64,000 nt of DNA. Source: Cellulophaga sp. Hel_I_12 (GTDB taxonomy: Bacteria > Bacteroidota > Bacteroidia > Flavobacteriales > Flavobacteriaceae). A program made the position numbers and the translations under genes. Positions 45,082 through 53,573 of the stretch are shown here, in pieces; within the stretch, counting starts at the first letter, position 1, and each line of letters begins with the position of its first letter. The DNA is taken from contig NZ_JUHB01000001.1 in the NCBI RefSeq assembly GCF_000799565.1, positions 620,001 to 684,000 on the forward strand. The letters are read 5' to 3'. Under the pieces are notes generated by a model that saw only the letters and a list, made by a program, of their open reading frames with translations, did not search any database and was not told the DNA's origin.

Positions 45082-45290
45082 ATCTCTGATTTTATATAGG
45101 TACAAAAACATAGGGTGCTCATTGTTTAGCAACTCTTTATTATGGAATACCTTTAGAAACGAGTGTTCATCAATTTCAAAGGACTAAAATTTTGATGGTA
45201 TAAATTAGCGGTATATTCTGGAGAGTTTATGTTATCCACTCCTGAAAATTGTCCTAGGTCAGTCACTAGGCATCACTACAACCTAAACTC

Positions 45291-45404
45291 CTAATTCTTA
45301 TTACGATCTATTTTATTAAATTCGTTGATCATAAAAAAAGCCCATAGCACAACACAAATAGTTATAAATATAGAAAACCAAAATACGATGTCGTTACCTT
45401 CCAT
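45291..45404 (-). CDS. 37-residue single-span membrane protein
   Basis: ATG (complement of 45402-45404) opens 37 codons ending TAG at 45291-45293. The peptide starts MEGNDIVFWFSIFITICVVL, then WAFFMINEFNKIDRNKN: one membrane helix and a basic tail. The start overlaps the last 11 bases of the upstream small gene (ATGGAAGGTAA), a configuration for translational coupling. Function is unknown. It was found by direct reading of the minus strand. Confidence 0.55.
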   Translation of the reverse strand: MEGNDIVFWFSIFITICVVLWAFFMINEFNKIDRNKN

Positions 45405-45579
45405 TTGTGACTAGTTTTATGAAGATGGCAACACCTAAAAGTGTTGGGGCCCAAAGCCCTATAAAAATTGCATGTTGCTCACGCCCACTTAAGAATAAAT
45501 ATTCAGACACTATAATGATAAGTGCGCAAATAGCAAGAAGCAATATATTAGGAACTCCTATTTTTTTAAAAAAAGCCAT
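45394..45579 (-). CDS. 61-residue small membrane protein
   Basis: This small protein has two predicted membrane helices (about 11-30 and 38-57) connected by SGREQH. It starts MAFFKKIGVPNILLL. Its stop overlaps the start of another small membrane protein, so the pair is likely co-translated. No family is recognised. Confidence 0.6.
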   Translation of the reverse strand: MAFFKKIGVPNILLLAICALIIIVSEYLFLSGREQHAIFIGLWAPTLLGVAIFIKLVTNGR

Positions 45580-45834
45580 TGATTTGTAAGTTATTAAGGC
45601 TTCTAAAATAAGGAATTTTTTCTTTTCATTTAGATTTATTTCAAAAAAGTAACTAGAAGCTCACTACTACAGATATGGCCACAGAGCCGCTTCACAAAAT
45701 CTCTCGACTTTGATGCTCTAACGTTTAATGGTTTAGCTAATTCCTCTAGGCTTTCTGACCTTGAGCAACAAAAAAAACAACTTATCAAAGTTCAGCTTAA
45801 ACAATTGATTTTATTTTATTTTAGTTTTATTTGG

Positions 45835-45842
45835 TAAATTTG
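45835..45842 (+). promoter_or_regulatory. -7 box (TAAATTTG) of the GMC gene
   Basis: TAAATTTG matches the consensus 12 bp before the first ATG (45855) and 48 bp before the second (45891). Such a position would leave almost no leader for the first ATG and favours the second. Confidence 0.35.
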
Positions 45843-45890
45843 AATTAGTACCCAATGAAAATCATTTCCAAAAATACTGTATTAAATAAA

Positions 45891-47480
45891 ATGACATATG
45901 ATTACATTATTGTAGGAAGTGGCTTTGGCGGATCCGTTAGTGCTTTACGCCTAGCTAAAAAAGGATACAAAGTTTTAGTCATTGAAAAAGGAAAATGGTT
46001 TGGAGTTAATGATTTTCCGAAAACCAACTGGAATTTTAGAAAATGGCTTTGGATTCCAAATTTGCGCTTCTTTGGTATCATGAAACTTTCTGTTTTTAAG
46101 CATATTGCCGTACTATCCGGTACAGGAGTTGGTGGTGGCTCTTTGGTTTATGCCAATACCTTACCTACACCCAAAACTGCATTTTTCAAAACTGGTAGTT
46201 GGTCCGGGTTAAACGATTGGGAAAACGAATTAAAGCCCTATTATGAAAAGGCTTTACACATGCTTGGTGCGGCAATAAACCCAGAACTATTTGATGGTGA
46301 TTTAGGTTTAAAAAAAGTGGCAGAAGATTTACATATCACTAAAAAATTTGCGCCAACTCGGGTTGCTGTTTTTTTTGGAAAACCAAATCAAACACAAAAA
46401 GATCCCTATTTTGATGGCGAAGGACCAGAACGCGCTGGTTGCAATTTCTGCGGGGCATGTATGACTGGTTGTAGGCATAATGCAAAAAATACACTCGATA
46501 AAAATTACCTCTTCCTCGCTCAAAAATATGGCGCAGAAATACGTTCCGAAAATGAAGTAATTGATGTACAGCCGATCGATAATGCGGACAGCTCTAAAGG
46601 CTATAAGGTTTCATTGAAAAGCAGTACAAAATTTTTTAGAAAGCAAGAAAAAATTGAAACCAAGGGAGTCATTTTTTCTGGTGGAGTTTTGGGTACGGTA
46701 AAATTACTCTTGAAACTCAAAGAGAAATCACTTCCTAATTTATCCGATAAGCTAGGTGAATATATTCGCAGTAATAATGAAACTTTGGTTAGTGTCACAG
46801 GGCTAGATAAAAACAAAAACTATTCGAAAGGCGTTGCTATAGGAAGCATCTTAGACACAGATGAAAATAGTCATCTCGAAATTTGTAGGTATGGTCAAGG
46901 TTCGGATGCATGGAAGCTGGTACACCTACCCTATGTAACTGGAGCTACAATAGTTTCGCGCGCTTTTAAAATACTGCTAAAATTTCTTAAACATCCCGTT
47001 GCTTATTTTAAAGTTTATTTTGTTAACGGGTGGGCAAAAAATACGGTAGTATTACTTTTTATGCAAACCCTTGACAGTACCTTAAAATTTAGACGAAACG
47101 CTTTCGGACTTATGACATCAACCGTAAGCACGGGTAAAGCCCCCACGCCCTTTATCCCTGAATCTATACAACTGGTAAAGGCCTACCGTAAAGCCATAAA
47201 CGGGGTAAGTACCTCTTTCGCTGTAGAAACCTTGGCAGGCATACCTTCCACGGCACATATTTTAGGAGGTGCTGTGATGGGCAAGGATAAAACCTCAGGT
47301 GTGATTGATAAGGATAATAAAGTTTTTGGCTACAAAAATGTTTATGTGATTGATGGTGCAATGATCTCAGCAAATCCAGGGGTGAATCCATCTTTGACAA
47401 TAACGGCTATTGCTGAACGAGCCATGGATCAAATACCCGATAAAAAGGATTTGCCGAAACTTGATCATGTATGTCGTTGA
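45891..47480 (+). CDS. GMC-family oxidoreductase (cholesterol-oxidase-like) with Cys cluster
   Basis: This is an FAD-dependent oxidoreductase of about 529 residues. The start MTYDYIIVGSGFGGSVSALR gives the dinucleotide-binding motif, the substrate-side GTGVGGGSLVYANTL follows, and the C-terminal motif is VYVIDGAMISANPGVNPSLT. In the middle, AGCNFCGACMTGCRHNAKNT carries four Cys in a CxxCxxxxC-like layout, as in other cholesterol-oxidase-like GMC proteins; it could hold a metal or Fe-S group. The ATG at 45891 is preferred to 45855 because the GxGxxG motif then sits at the normal distance. The substrate, possibly a sterol-like or alcohol compound, is unproven. An alpha/beta hydrolase follows 22 bp later. 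Confidence 0.87.
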   Translation: MTYDYIIVGSGFGGSVSALRLAKKGYKVLVIEKGKWFGVNDFPKTNWNFRKWLWIPNLRFFGIMKLSVFKHIAVLSGTGVGGGSLVYANTLPTPKTAFFKTGSWSGLNDWENELKPYYEKALHMLGAAINPELFDGDLGLKKVAEDLHITKKFAPTRVAVFFGKPNQTQKDPYFDGEGPERAGCNFCGACMTGCRHNAKNTLDKNYLFLAQKYGAEIRSENEVIDVQPIDNADSSKGYKVSLKSSTKFFRKQEKIETKGVIFSGGVLGTVKLLLKLKEKSLPNLSDKLGEYIRSNNETLVSVTGLDKNKNYSKGVAIGSILDTDENSHLEICRYGQGSDAWKLVHLPYVTGATIVSRAFKILLKFLKHPVAYFKVYFVNGWAKNTVVLLFMQTLDSTLKFRRNAFGLMTSTVSTGKAPTPFIPESIQLVKAYRKAINGVSTSFAVETLAGIPSTAHILGGAVMGKDKTSGVIDKDNKVFGYKNVYVIDGAMISANPGVNPSLTITAIAERAMDQIPDKKDLPKLDHVCR

Positions 47481-47502
47481 GCTACTTAAAAAAATGAACT
47501 AA

Positions 47503-48474
47503 ATGAAGTATGTCATTAAAACTGTAAAGGTCCTTTTACTATGTATCCTAATCAGCAGCACAGCCATTATTCTATTGTTCGGTCATCGTGATATTCCACT
47601 AAATGATTTAAAACCAAAGTATGCCAATAAGGCTTCTTCATTCATAGCTGTACATGGTATGGATGTTCATTTTCGCGATGAAGGTGATCCGTCGGACCCT
47701 ATTCCATTAGTGCTAATACATGGAACAGGCTCTAGTTTACATACATTTGATGTTTGGGCAGAACGCTTAAAGAAGACCAATAGAGTGATCCGGATGGACC
47801 TTCCTGCTTACGGATTAACAGGTTCTTTTCCTGATCACAACTATTCCATGACAAATTATACTGTTTTTCTAAAAGATTTTTTGATCGCTTTAGGTATTAA
47901 AAAATGTATCCTGATAGGAAATTCTCTAGGAGGTCAGATAGCCTGGAATTTTACCCTTGAGCAACCCAATACCGTGGCTAAATTAATTTTAATTGATGCG
48001 GCAGGCTACCCTAAAAAATCAAAGAGCGAGCCAGTCGCCTTCAAGGTGGCAAAAACTCCAGTACTAAATAAATTACTTACCTATGTTACACCACGTTTTT
48101 TAGTTAGAGCTAGTGTTGAAAACGTATATTTTAACACCTTAAAAGTTACTGATTCACTGGTTGATAGGTACTTTGAACTCACGCTTAGAGCGGGTAACCG
48201 ACAAGCTTTCGTCGATAGGTTTAAAATGTCGGTAGATGGCAGTTCCCTTACCAAAATCAAAGACATACAACAACCAACACTTATCCTATGGGGTGAAAAA
48301 GATTTATTAATACCTGTAGAGTACGCCTATAAATTTCAGGAAGATTTACCAAATGATACACTGGTGATATTGAACAATACAGGCCATACGCCAATGGAGG
48401 AGAGTCCGTTTGAGAGTTTAATTCCAGTAATTAATTTTATAAATAAACAGCATAGCGAGAATCACAAAGACTAG
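47503..48474 (+). CDS. alpha/beta hydrolase, membrane-anchored
   Basis: This 323-residue protein has an N-terminal membrane helix (about 5-25). An alpha/beta hydrolase fold follows: oxyanion HGTGS, nucleophile IGNSLGGQIAW, acid GEKDLLIP and His NTGHTPMEE. It should work on the periplasmic side. It is 22 bp downstream of the GMC oxidoreductase and probably in the same operon, suggesting joint breakdown of an esterified or lipid-like substrate (inference). Confidence 0.87.
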   Translation: MKYVIKTVKVLLLCILISSTAIILLFGHRDIPLNDLKPKYANKASSFIAVHGMDVHFRDEGDPSDPIPLVLIHGTGSSLHTFDVWAERLKKTNRVIRMDLPAYGLTGSFPDHNYSMTNYTVFLKDFLIALGIKKCILIGNSLGGQIAWNFTLEQPNTVAKLILIDAAGYPKKSKSEPVAFKVAKTPVLNKLLTYVTPRFLVRASVENVYFNTLKVTDSLVDRYFELTLRAGNRQAFVDRFKMSVDGSSLTKIKDIQQPTLILWGEKDLLIPVEYAYKFQEDLPNDTLVILNNTGHTPMEESPFESLIPVINFINKQHSENHKD

Positions 48475-48632
48475 CACAAGCTAAACTACCCTCTAACCAT
48501 GACGAGAATTTGTGGCAAGAAATATAAAGCTTATAAAGCTCTTTTAAAAAAAATTACATTACCTTTTACAAGGCAAAATCTAGCATGGGGTGCATCCAAA
48601 AATTAAATGCAAAATAATCTTCACCAAATTTT

Positions 48633-49478
48633 ATGAAAACTGAAAGTAAAGATCAAGAAAAACATCAAAAAGATTTAGAGAAAACATCTAACGAAGTTGA
48701 TAGTGGTACCAAGTACCGTGATATTTTGAGTCGTGTGATTCATGAGGGTGAAGAAATTTTTAAAATTAAAAATAAAGCAATTAGCTTAAGTGCTCTTATT
48801 GCAGGTCTTGAAATAGGGATCAGCTATCTCTTGATTAGTACGCTCTACTACTTGTTATCTGGAAAAATCCAAGAGGATAGTATTTTCAAATTGTTCAGTG
48901 TTGTATATCCCGTTGGTTTTATTTTAGTGGTTTTGGGGAAATCAGCACTTTTTACCGAACAAACTTCTGTATTAGCTTTACCAGTACTCAATGGTCAACG
49001 AACTATTTGGGAGTTATTACGTATCTGGGGTCTAGTGATCCTTGGAAATGTTATTGGTGGTATTGTCTTTACACTGTTTATTGGGGTTCTTGGGCCGCAT
49101 TTAGGTTTATTTACACATGACACCATGGTCACTATAGGTGAGCACGTACTAAAACCAGATTCATGGGTTCTTTTTTTAAGTGCTATTGTTGCCGGCTGGT
49201 TAATGGGCTTATTGAATTGGTTATTGAACAGTACCAAAAATTCACTTACCCGTATTGTTTTAATTTTGATGATCACAGGCGTTATCGGCTTTGGAGGTTT
49301 TCATCATAGCATTGTAGGTAATATCGAGGTATTTGGAGCCTTTTTATATTCAGATGCCATCACCATTTTAGATTATCTGTTGTTTCTATTGTTAGCCTTA
49401 CTGGGCAATGGCATTGGCGGTGCCATAGTAGTAGGACTTTTCAAGTATCGGGTTTTTGAATCTAATTATGCTAAATAA
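48633..49478 (+). CDS. formate/nitrite transporter family channel (YfdC-like)
   Basis: This 281-residue protein has an N-terminal charged region (1-50) and six to seven membrane helices. Conserved FNT blocks include GKSALFTEQTSVLALPVLNG, the half-helix region after GNVIGG, and FGGFHHSIVGNIEV around the substrate pore. The long hydrophilic N-terminus and the TEQTSVLALP motif resemble YfdC-type members, not FocA. It likely passes a small anion. It is 158 bp downstream of the hydrolase, and may have its own promoter. Confidence 0.85.
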   Translation: MKTESKDQEKHQKDLEKTSNEVDSGTKYRDILSRVIHEGEEIFKIKNKAISLSALIAGLEIGISYLLISTLYYLLSGKIQEDSIFKLFSVVYPVGFILVVLGKSALFTEQTSVLALPVLNGQRTIWELLRIWGLVILGNVIGGIVFTLFIGVLGPHLGLFTHDTMVTIGEHVLKPDSWVLFLSAIVAGWLMGLLNWLLNSTKNSLTRIVLILMITGVIGFGGFHHSIVGNIEVFGAFLYSDAITILDYLLFLLLALLGNGIGGAIVVGLFKYRVFESNYAK

Positions 49479-49599
49479 ATTGATACCTATAGGTATTCGC
49501 TCTCAGTGTGAGCAAAAATTGAGTTTAGGCGAGCTACCGGGTTAAATCGCCTTAAAAAAAGTAGAGGACTACAATTATAATCAAGAAAAAAAGTACATC

Positions 49600-51276
49600 A
49601 TGAAATTAACCAATGCTATACTCCTTCTTTTAGTTGTGATGATGATGAGTTGTCAAACCAAAATGGAAGAAAAAAATAAAGAAAACCAATCCAATACAGA
49701 AAAATTTACAACGAAAGATTATGCAGATTTAGTAGCCTTATTTAAGGATTGGAGAACCTTTGAAAAACCACCATTACGGGATACGGCTCCGGACTATACT
49801 GTCGAAACCTTTGACAAACGATGGCCAGGGTTTAAAGAATTACAATCGCGATTGCAAGGCATTGATACAACGAAGTGGTCTGTAGAAAATAAAGTAGATT
49901 GGATGCTCGTCTGGGCCGAAATGAATGGCTATGATTTTAATCATCGTATTTTAAAACCTTGGACTCGTGATCCTGCTTTTTATAAATCGGTATGGTCTGA
50001 AAGAAGTGATGTACCAGCTCACGAGGGTCCCACACATCATGGTACTACAGAACTATGGACATATACTTTTCCCTTGTCCGCCCAAGAAAGACAAAGATTC
50101 TTAACAGATCTAAAAACCATTGCACCCTTAAATACTCAAGCCAAAATTAACCTAACAGGCAACGCTAGAGATTTATGGATTACTGGAATAAGGGATATTC
50201 AATCGCAGCGTGATGTACTCAACGCCTTAAAAAAACAAGCTGATATAAAAGATGATGCCGAAATAATGGCAAGTATCGATGAAGCCATAAGGTCTACAAA
50301 TGATTTTGTTTCTTGGCTCAAGGATGAGTCTCATTCTAAAGATGGTCCTTCAGGGATAGGGAAAGACAATTATACCTGGTATTTGCAAAATGTACACTTA
50401 GTTCCTTTAACTTGGAATGATGAGGTGATGCTTCTAAAACGTGAGCTTGCGCGCGCATGGTCTTCGTTGAAATTAGAGGAGCACAGAAATAGAAACCTAC
50501 CCGAATTGGTCGATGCAGGCTCCCCGGAAGCTTATGATACAATGGCAGATGCCGCTGCCAAAAGTTTAATTAATTTTTTAGAGCAACAAGATATCATTAC
50601 AGTAAAACCCTATTTTGATCCTGCCTTACGGGAGCATTTGGGTGCTTATGTGCCGAGTGAAAATCGAAACTTCTTTTTGATCGGCGAACACTTCGATCCT
50701 AGACCTTTATATTCTCATTTTTACCATTGGTTTGAATTAGCCCGTATGGACCTTGAGCCACACAAAAGTGAAATAAGAAAAGGTCCCTTACTTTATAATA
50801 TTTTCGATTCTAGAAATGAAGGGACGGCCACTGCGGTGGAAGAAATGTTTATGCAAGCTGGCCTTTACGATGATAGCCCAAGAACCAAAGAGATTGTATA
50901 CATCATGATAGCCCAACGGGCAGCCCGAGGTTTAGGTTCCTTATATGCCCATGCCAATGAAATGACCATGGAGCAAGCTGGGGGCATTCACAGCGAATAT
51001 ACCCCTCGCGGCTGGATGAAAACTGAAAAAGAATTACTCATTTTTGAGCAACATTTATATTTACGACAACCTGGGTATGGAACTAGCTACATAACAGGTA
51101 AATATTTATTAGAAAATACATTGGCTGATTATGCTAGGCTTCAAGAAGTAAAGGCTCAACCCTTTCATTTGAAAGATTTTTTTGATACACTAAATAGTAT
51201 TGGGAACATTCCTATTTCCTTAGTAAATTGGGAAATGACGGGCTCAAATGAGCCATTGAAGAGGATTACAAATTGA
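49600..51276 (+). CDS. DUF885 family lipoprotein
   Basis: This 558-residue protein has a lipoprotein signal ([12 protein letters not shown]). The DUF885 block [20 protein letters not shown] lies at about residues 248-267, with [25 protein letters not shown] and [14 protein letters not shown] further on. Members are thought to be metallopeptidase-like with an E-rich helix in the role of HExxH, but activity is poorly established. The helical C-terminus is typical. It stands alone in the same direction as the FNT gene. Confidence 0.8.
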   Translation: MKLTNAILLLLVVMMMSCQTKMEEKNKENQSNTEKFTTKDYADLVALFKDWRTFEKPPLRDTAPDYTVETFDKRWPGFKELQSRLQGIDTTKWSVENKVDWMLVWAEMNGYDFNHRILKPWTRDPAFYKSVWSERSDVPAHEGPTHHGTTELWTYTFPLSAQERQRFLTDLKTIAPLNTQAKINLTGNARDLWITGIRDIQSQRDVLNALKKQADIKDDAEIMASIDEAIRSTNDFVSWLKDESHSKDGPSGIGKDNYTWYLQNVHLVPLTWNDEVMLLKRELARAWSSLKLEEHRNRNLPELVDAGSPEAYDTMADAAAKSLINFLEQQDIITVKPYFDPALREHLGAYVPSENRNFFLIGEHFDPRPLYSHFYHWFELARMDLEPHKSEIRKGPLLYNIFDSRNEGTATAVEEMFMQAGLYDDSPRTKEIVYIMIAQRAARGLGSLYAHANEMTMEQAGGIHSEYTPRGWMKTEKELLIFEQHLYLRQPGYGTSYITGKYLLENTLADYARLQEVKAQPFHLKDFFDTLNSIGNIPISLVNWEMTGSNEPLKRITN

Positions 51277-51477
51277 AAAAACATATCCGATTTTAATCCA
51301 GGCTTAAAAAAGTAAAAGAGCTGTACGCTTTAGAAGTTATAGAAATAAAAGCCTAAAGTATGTTTTGATATCTGAACAGCAATAAGCCATTTTTATTTTT
51401 CCTATCTAGGTACTTCAAAAACACAGCTAGTGTAAAAAATCATACATAAATTTTACCTTAAACTTAAAAATTAAAAT

Positions 51478-51888
51478 ATGAGCATAAAAAATGCCACTAT
51501 TAGCAAAGGGTTTATTATTGCCGGATGCATGAATGCCTCAGTTTTAATCTTTTCCAGATTCTTTACGAATTCAACAATTCATGAATTTGACCCTGAGGTA
51601 ATGTCTAATTTTGGCTTAGTCATGATTCTGATTTGGGGATTAGCCTATATGGCTGTTGCAAAAAATTATCATCACGTAAAATGGCTTGTTGGCGTTTTTG
51701 CTTTGGAAAAATTAATTTATGGCTGCGTTTGGAGTTTTTGGCTTTATAATCATCGCATTTCAGACGTATTTGAACAAGATACCATGGCAGGATTGTTTTA
51801 TGCTATGTATGGCCTCAACGATTGGCTGTTTTTTATTTTTTTTCTACTAGTTTTCGTATGGCTATTCAAATCAAAAGATGAGGGCTAA
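51478..51888 (+). CDS. small four-helix membrane protein, unknown function
   Basis: This 136-residue protein has four predicted membrane segments (about 9-25, 45-62, 67-86 and 108-130). ATISKGFIIAGCMNASVLIFS is the first. I do not recognise a family. It stands between a DUF885 gene and the convergent molybdo-enzyme operon. Confidence 0.65.
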   Translation: MSIKNATISKGFIIAGCMNASVLIFSRFFTNSTIHEFDPEVMSNFGLVMILIWGLAYMAVAKNYHHVKWLVGVFALEKLIYGCVWSFWLYNHRISDVFEQDTMAGLFYAMYGLNDWLFFIFFLLVFVWLFKSKDEG

Positions 51889-51942
51889 AGTCCATTTTTC
51901 TTTAAATAGGGTATTTGATGAGTGCTATGTTGTTTATAACAC

Positions 51943-52536
51943 CTAGACCTTAAAGTTGTTTCTTAGCCTTTCATACTCCTCCCAAGTATCAATATCTACC
52001 GATTTTTCTTTGGGATCGAAACAGACTACATTTTTGGTGTTTATGAGATATTTGGCCCCTGTATCTCCAGTTAAGTTTACTAAGTCATCAAAATATTCCT
52101 TAGCAAAAATTGCAGGCACACCATTGTTATTTGGGTATTTCGTAGCGACTATTTTTGTGGTATCGGCTTCATACTCCCTTAGCATTCCCTTTAGATATTG
52201 GGCGTCTATTAAAGGCTGATCTGCTAAAATTAGAAGAACCGCGTCGTAAAAATTTAGACTACTTAAATGAGTAACTCCAAAAGCAATGGAGGAGCCTAAA
52301 CCATTTTTCCAATGTTCATGTTCAAAAATTGTGATTTCCTCTCCCTTGATATGCGGTTTAATAAGGGCTGCGTTAGCGCCTAAAACGACAAAGACATGGT
52401 GTTTAGTTACTTTTTTAGCTTGGGCTATTGCCTGACCAAACAAGGTGGTGTTCTGCCAGGGTAGTAATTGCTTCACCCTATCCTTCATTCTAGAAGAAGT
52501 ACCTGCTGCTAAAATTAAAATAGCCACTTTTTGCAT
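51943..52536 (-). CDS. MocA/MobA-like nucleotidyltransferase
   Basis: This 197-residue protein has the start motif ILILAAGTSSRMKDRVKQLL (nucleotide- and Mg-binding in MobA-type enzymes). ILADQPLIDAQYL (the A-D-x-P motif) and GVPAIFAKEYFDDL follow. Relatives such as MocA attach CTP to molybdopterin for hydroxylase-type molybdo-enzymes. The location right behind xdhC and the hydroxylase subunits supports the cytidylyl role. It shares one base with the xdhC stop/start (ATGA-type overlap), so translation is coupled. Confidence 0.85.
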   Translation of the reverse strand: MQKVAILILAAGTSSRMKDRVKQLLPWQNTTLFGQAIAQAKKVTKHHVFVVLGANAALIKPHIKGEEITIFEHEHWKNGLGSSIAFGVTHLSSLNFYDAVLLILADQPLIDAQYLKGMLREYEADTTKIVATKYPNNNGVPAIFAKEYFDDLVNLTGDTGAKYLINTKNVVCFDPKEKSVDIDTWEEYERLRNNFKV

Positions 52537-53546
52537 TAGTCCAAAATTCCTTTATTCTTATCTTTTAAAGATTTTGGCACTTGATCTCTCGTGACTGCTA
52601 ATATTTCTGACAAAATAGAAACTGCTATTTCCTGAGCGCTAATGGCACCTAAATTAAGCCCTGCTGGGCCATGTAGTACATCAAAAAAACTGGGGTTAAC
52701 CTCCATGGCTTGCTCTAAAAGATCTGCTAGAAGCTTCTCGCGTCGCTTTGAAGAACCCAACAAACCAATATAAGCGGGTGTGGTATCTTTTAATGCCATT
52801 AAAAACAATAGATCTTTGGCGTAGCTGTGATTCATCAACACAATGGCTGTCTGATTGTCTATGTCTGTACCTTGGTACTGGTCTGGGGGTAGCACTACTA
52901 ATTTCGAAATACCTGGAAAATTTTCTATTGTTTTTTCTTCCAAAGGATGCGCAATGACATGTACGTCCCAACCTAAATGGCTTGCAAAACTGCATAATTG
53001 TACCGCATCATGTTCAGTACCAAAAATTAGCAGTCTAAAACACGGTAACATGCGTTGTTCAAAAACTTTTAGCTCTGTATTTACGGCATGTTTTATACTT
53101 ACAGGAAGTGTTGTTGTCTGAAACTGTACTCTAGTTCCAAAACCAATTTCACTGAGGTCTTCCTTTTTATAAAAGGAGGAAATTTTAAAATGTATTCTAT
53201 CCTTAATAGTAGTGTTGAAAGTACTTATAAACAATTCACTTGGGGCAAAAGGTTCTATCAAAATGTACAGAATTCCTTCACAACCCAAACGAAAGCGACC
53301 GTCATAAGTCATAATTTTAGGAATATCAAGTTCGAAAACGCTGGCTGCCTGTCGTATGATTTCCTTTTCTACACAACCCCCGCTAACGGCACCTACCATG
53401 TTTCCATTCTCTAATAACAACATGCGAACGCCTGGTTTCCGATAGGATGAACCATCAAGGGCGACAACAGTTACTAAAAGCGATTTTAGGCCATTTTTTT
53501 TAGCTAGTTGGTGTTGTTCTACCAACTGTATAAACTCATGCGTCAT
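52536..53546 (-). CDS. xdhC: XdhC-family molybdenum hydroxylase maturation factor
   Basis: This 336-residue protein has the XdhC N-domain motif VALDGSSYRKPGVRMLL with GAVSGGCVEKEI. The C-terminal Rossmann-like region is FRLLIFGTEHDAVQLCSFA, and the ending is HGPAGLNLGAISAQEIAVSI. The family binds and sulfurates molybdenum cofactor before insertion into xanthine-oxidase-type enzymes. It sits directly between the catalytic subunit and the MocA-like gene in one minus-strand operon. Confidence 0.9.
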   Translation of the reverse strand: MTHEFIQLVEQHQLAKKNGLKSLLVTVVALDGSSYRKPGVRMLLLENGNMVGAVSGGCVEKEIIRQAASVFELDIPKIMTYDGRFRLGCEGILYILIEPFAPSELFISTFNTTIKDRIHFKISSFYKKEDLSEIGFGTRVQFQTTTLPVSIKHAVNTELKVFEQRMLPCFRLLIFGTEHDAVQLCSFASHLGWDVHVIAHPLEEKTIENFPGISKLVVLPPDQYQGTDIDNQTAIVLMNHSYAKDLLFLMALKDTTPAYIGLLGSSKRREKLLADLLEQAMEVNPSFFDVLHGPAGLNLGAISAQEIAVSILSEILAVTRDQVPKSLKDKNKGILD

Positions 53547-53573
53547 GTAAAAATTCTTTCGAAATGTTCAAAA

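Noticed and set aside
48499..48606. 35-codon basic frame between the hydrolase and FNT genes
   Set aside because: Composition is that of AT-rich random sequence, and unlike the 28-codon array there is no repetition or other support.
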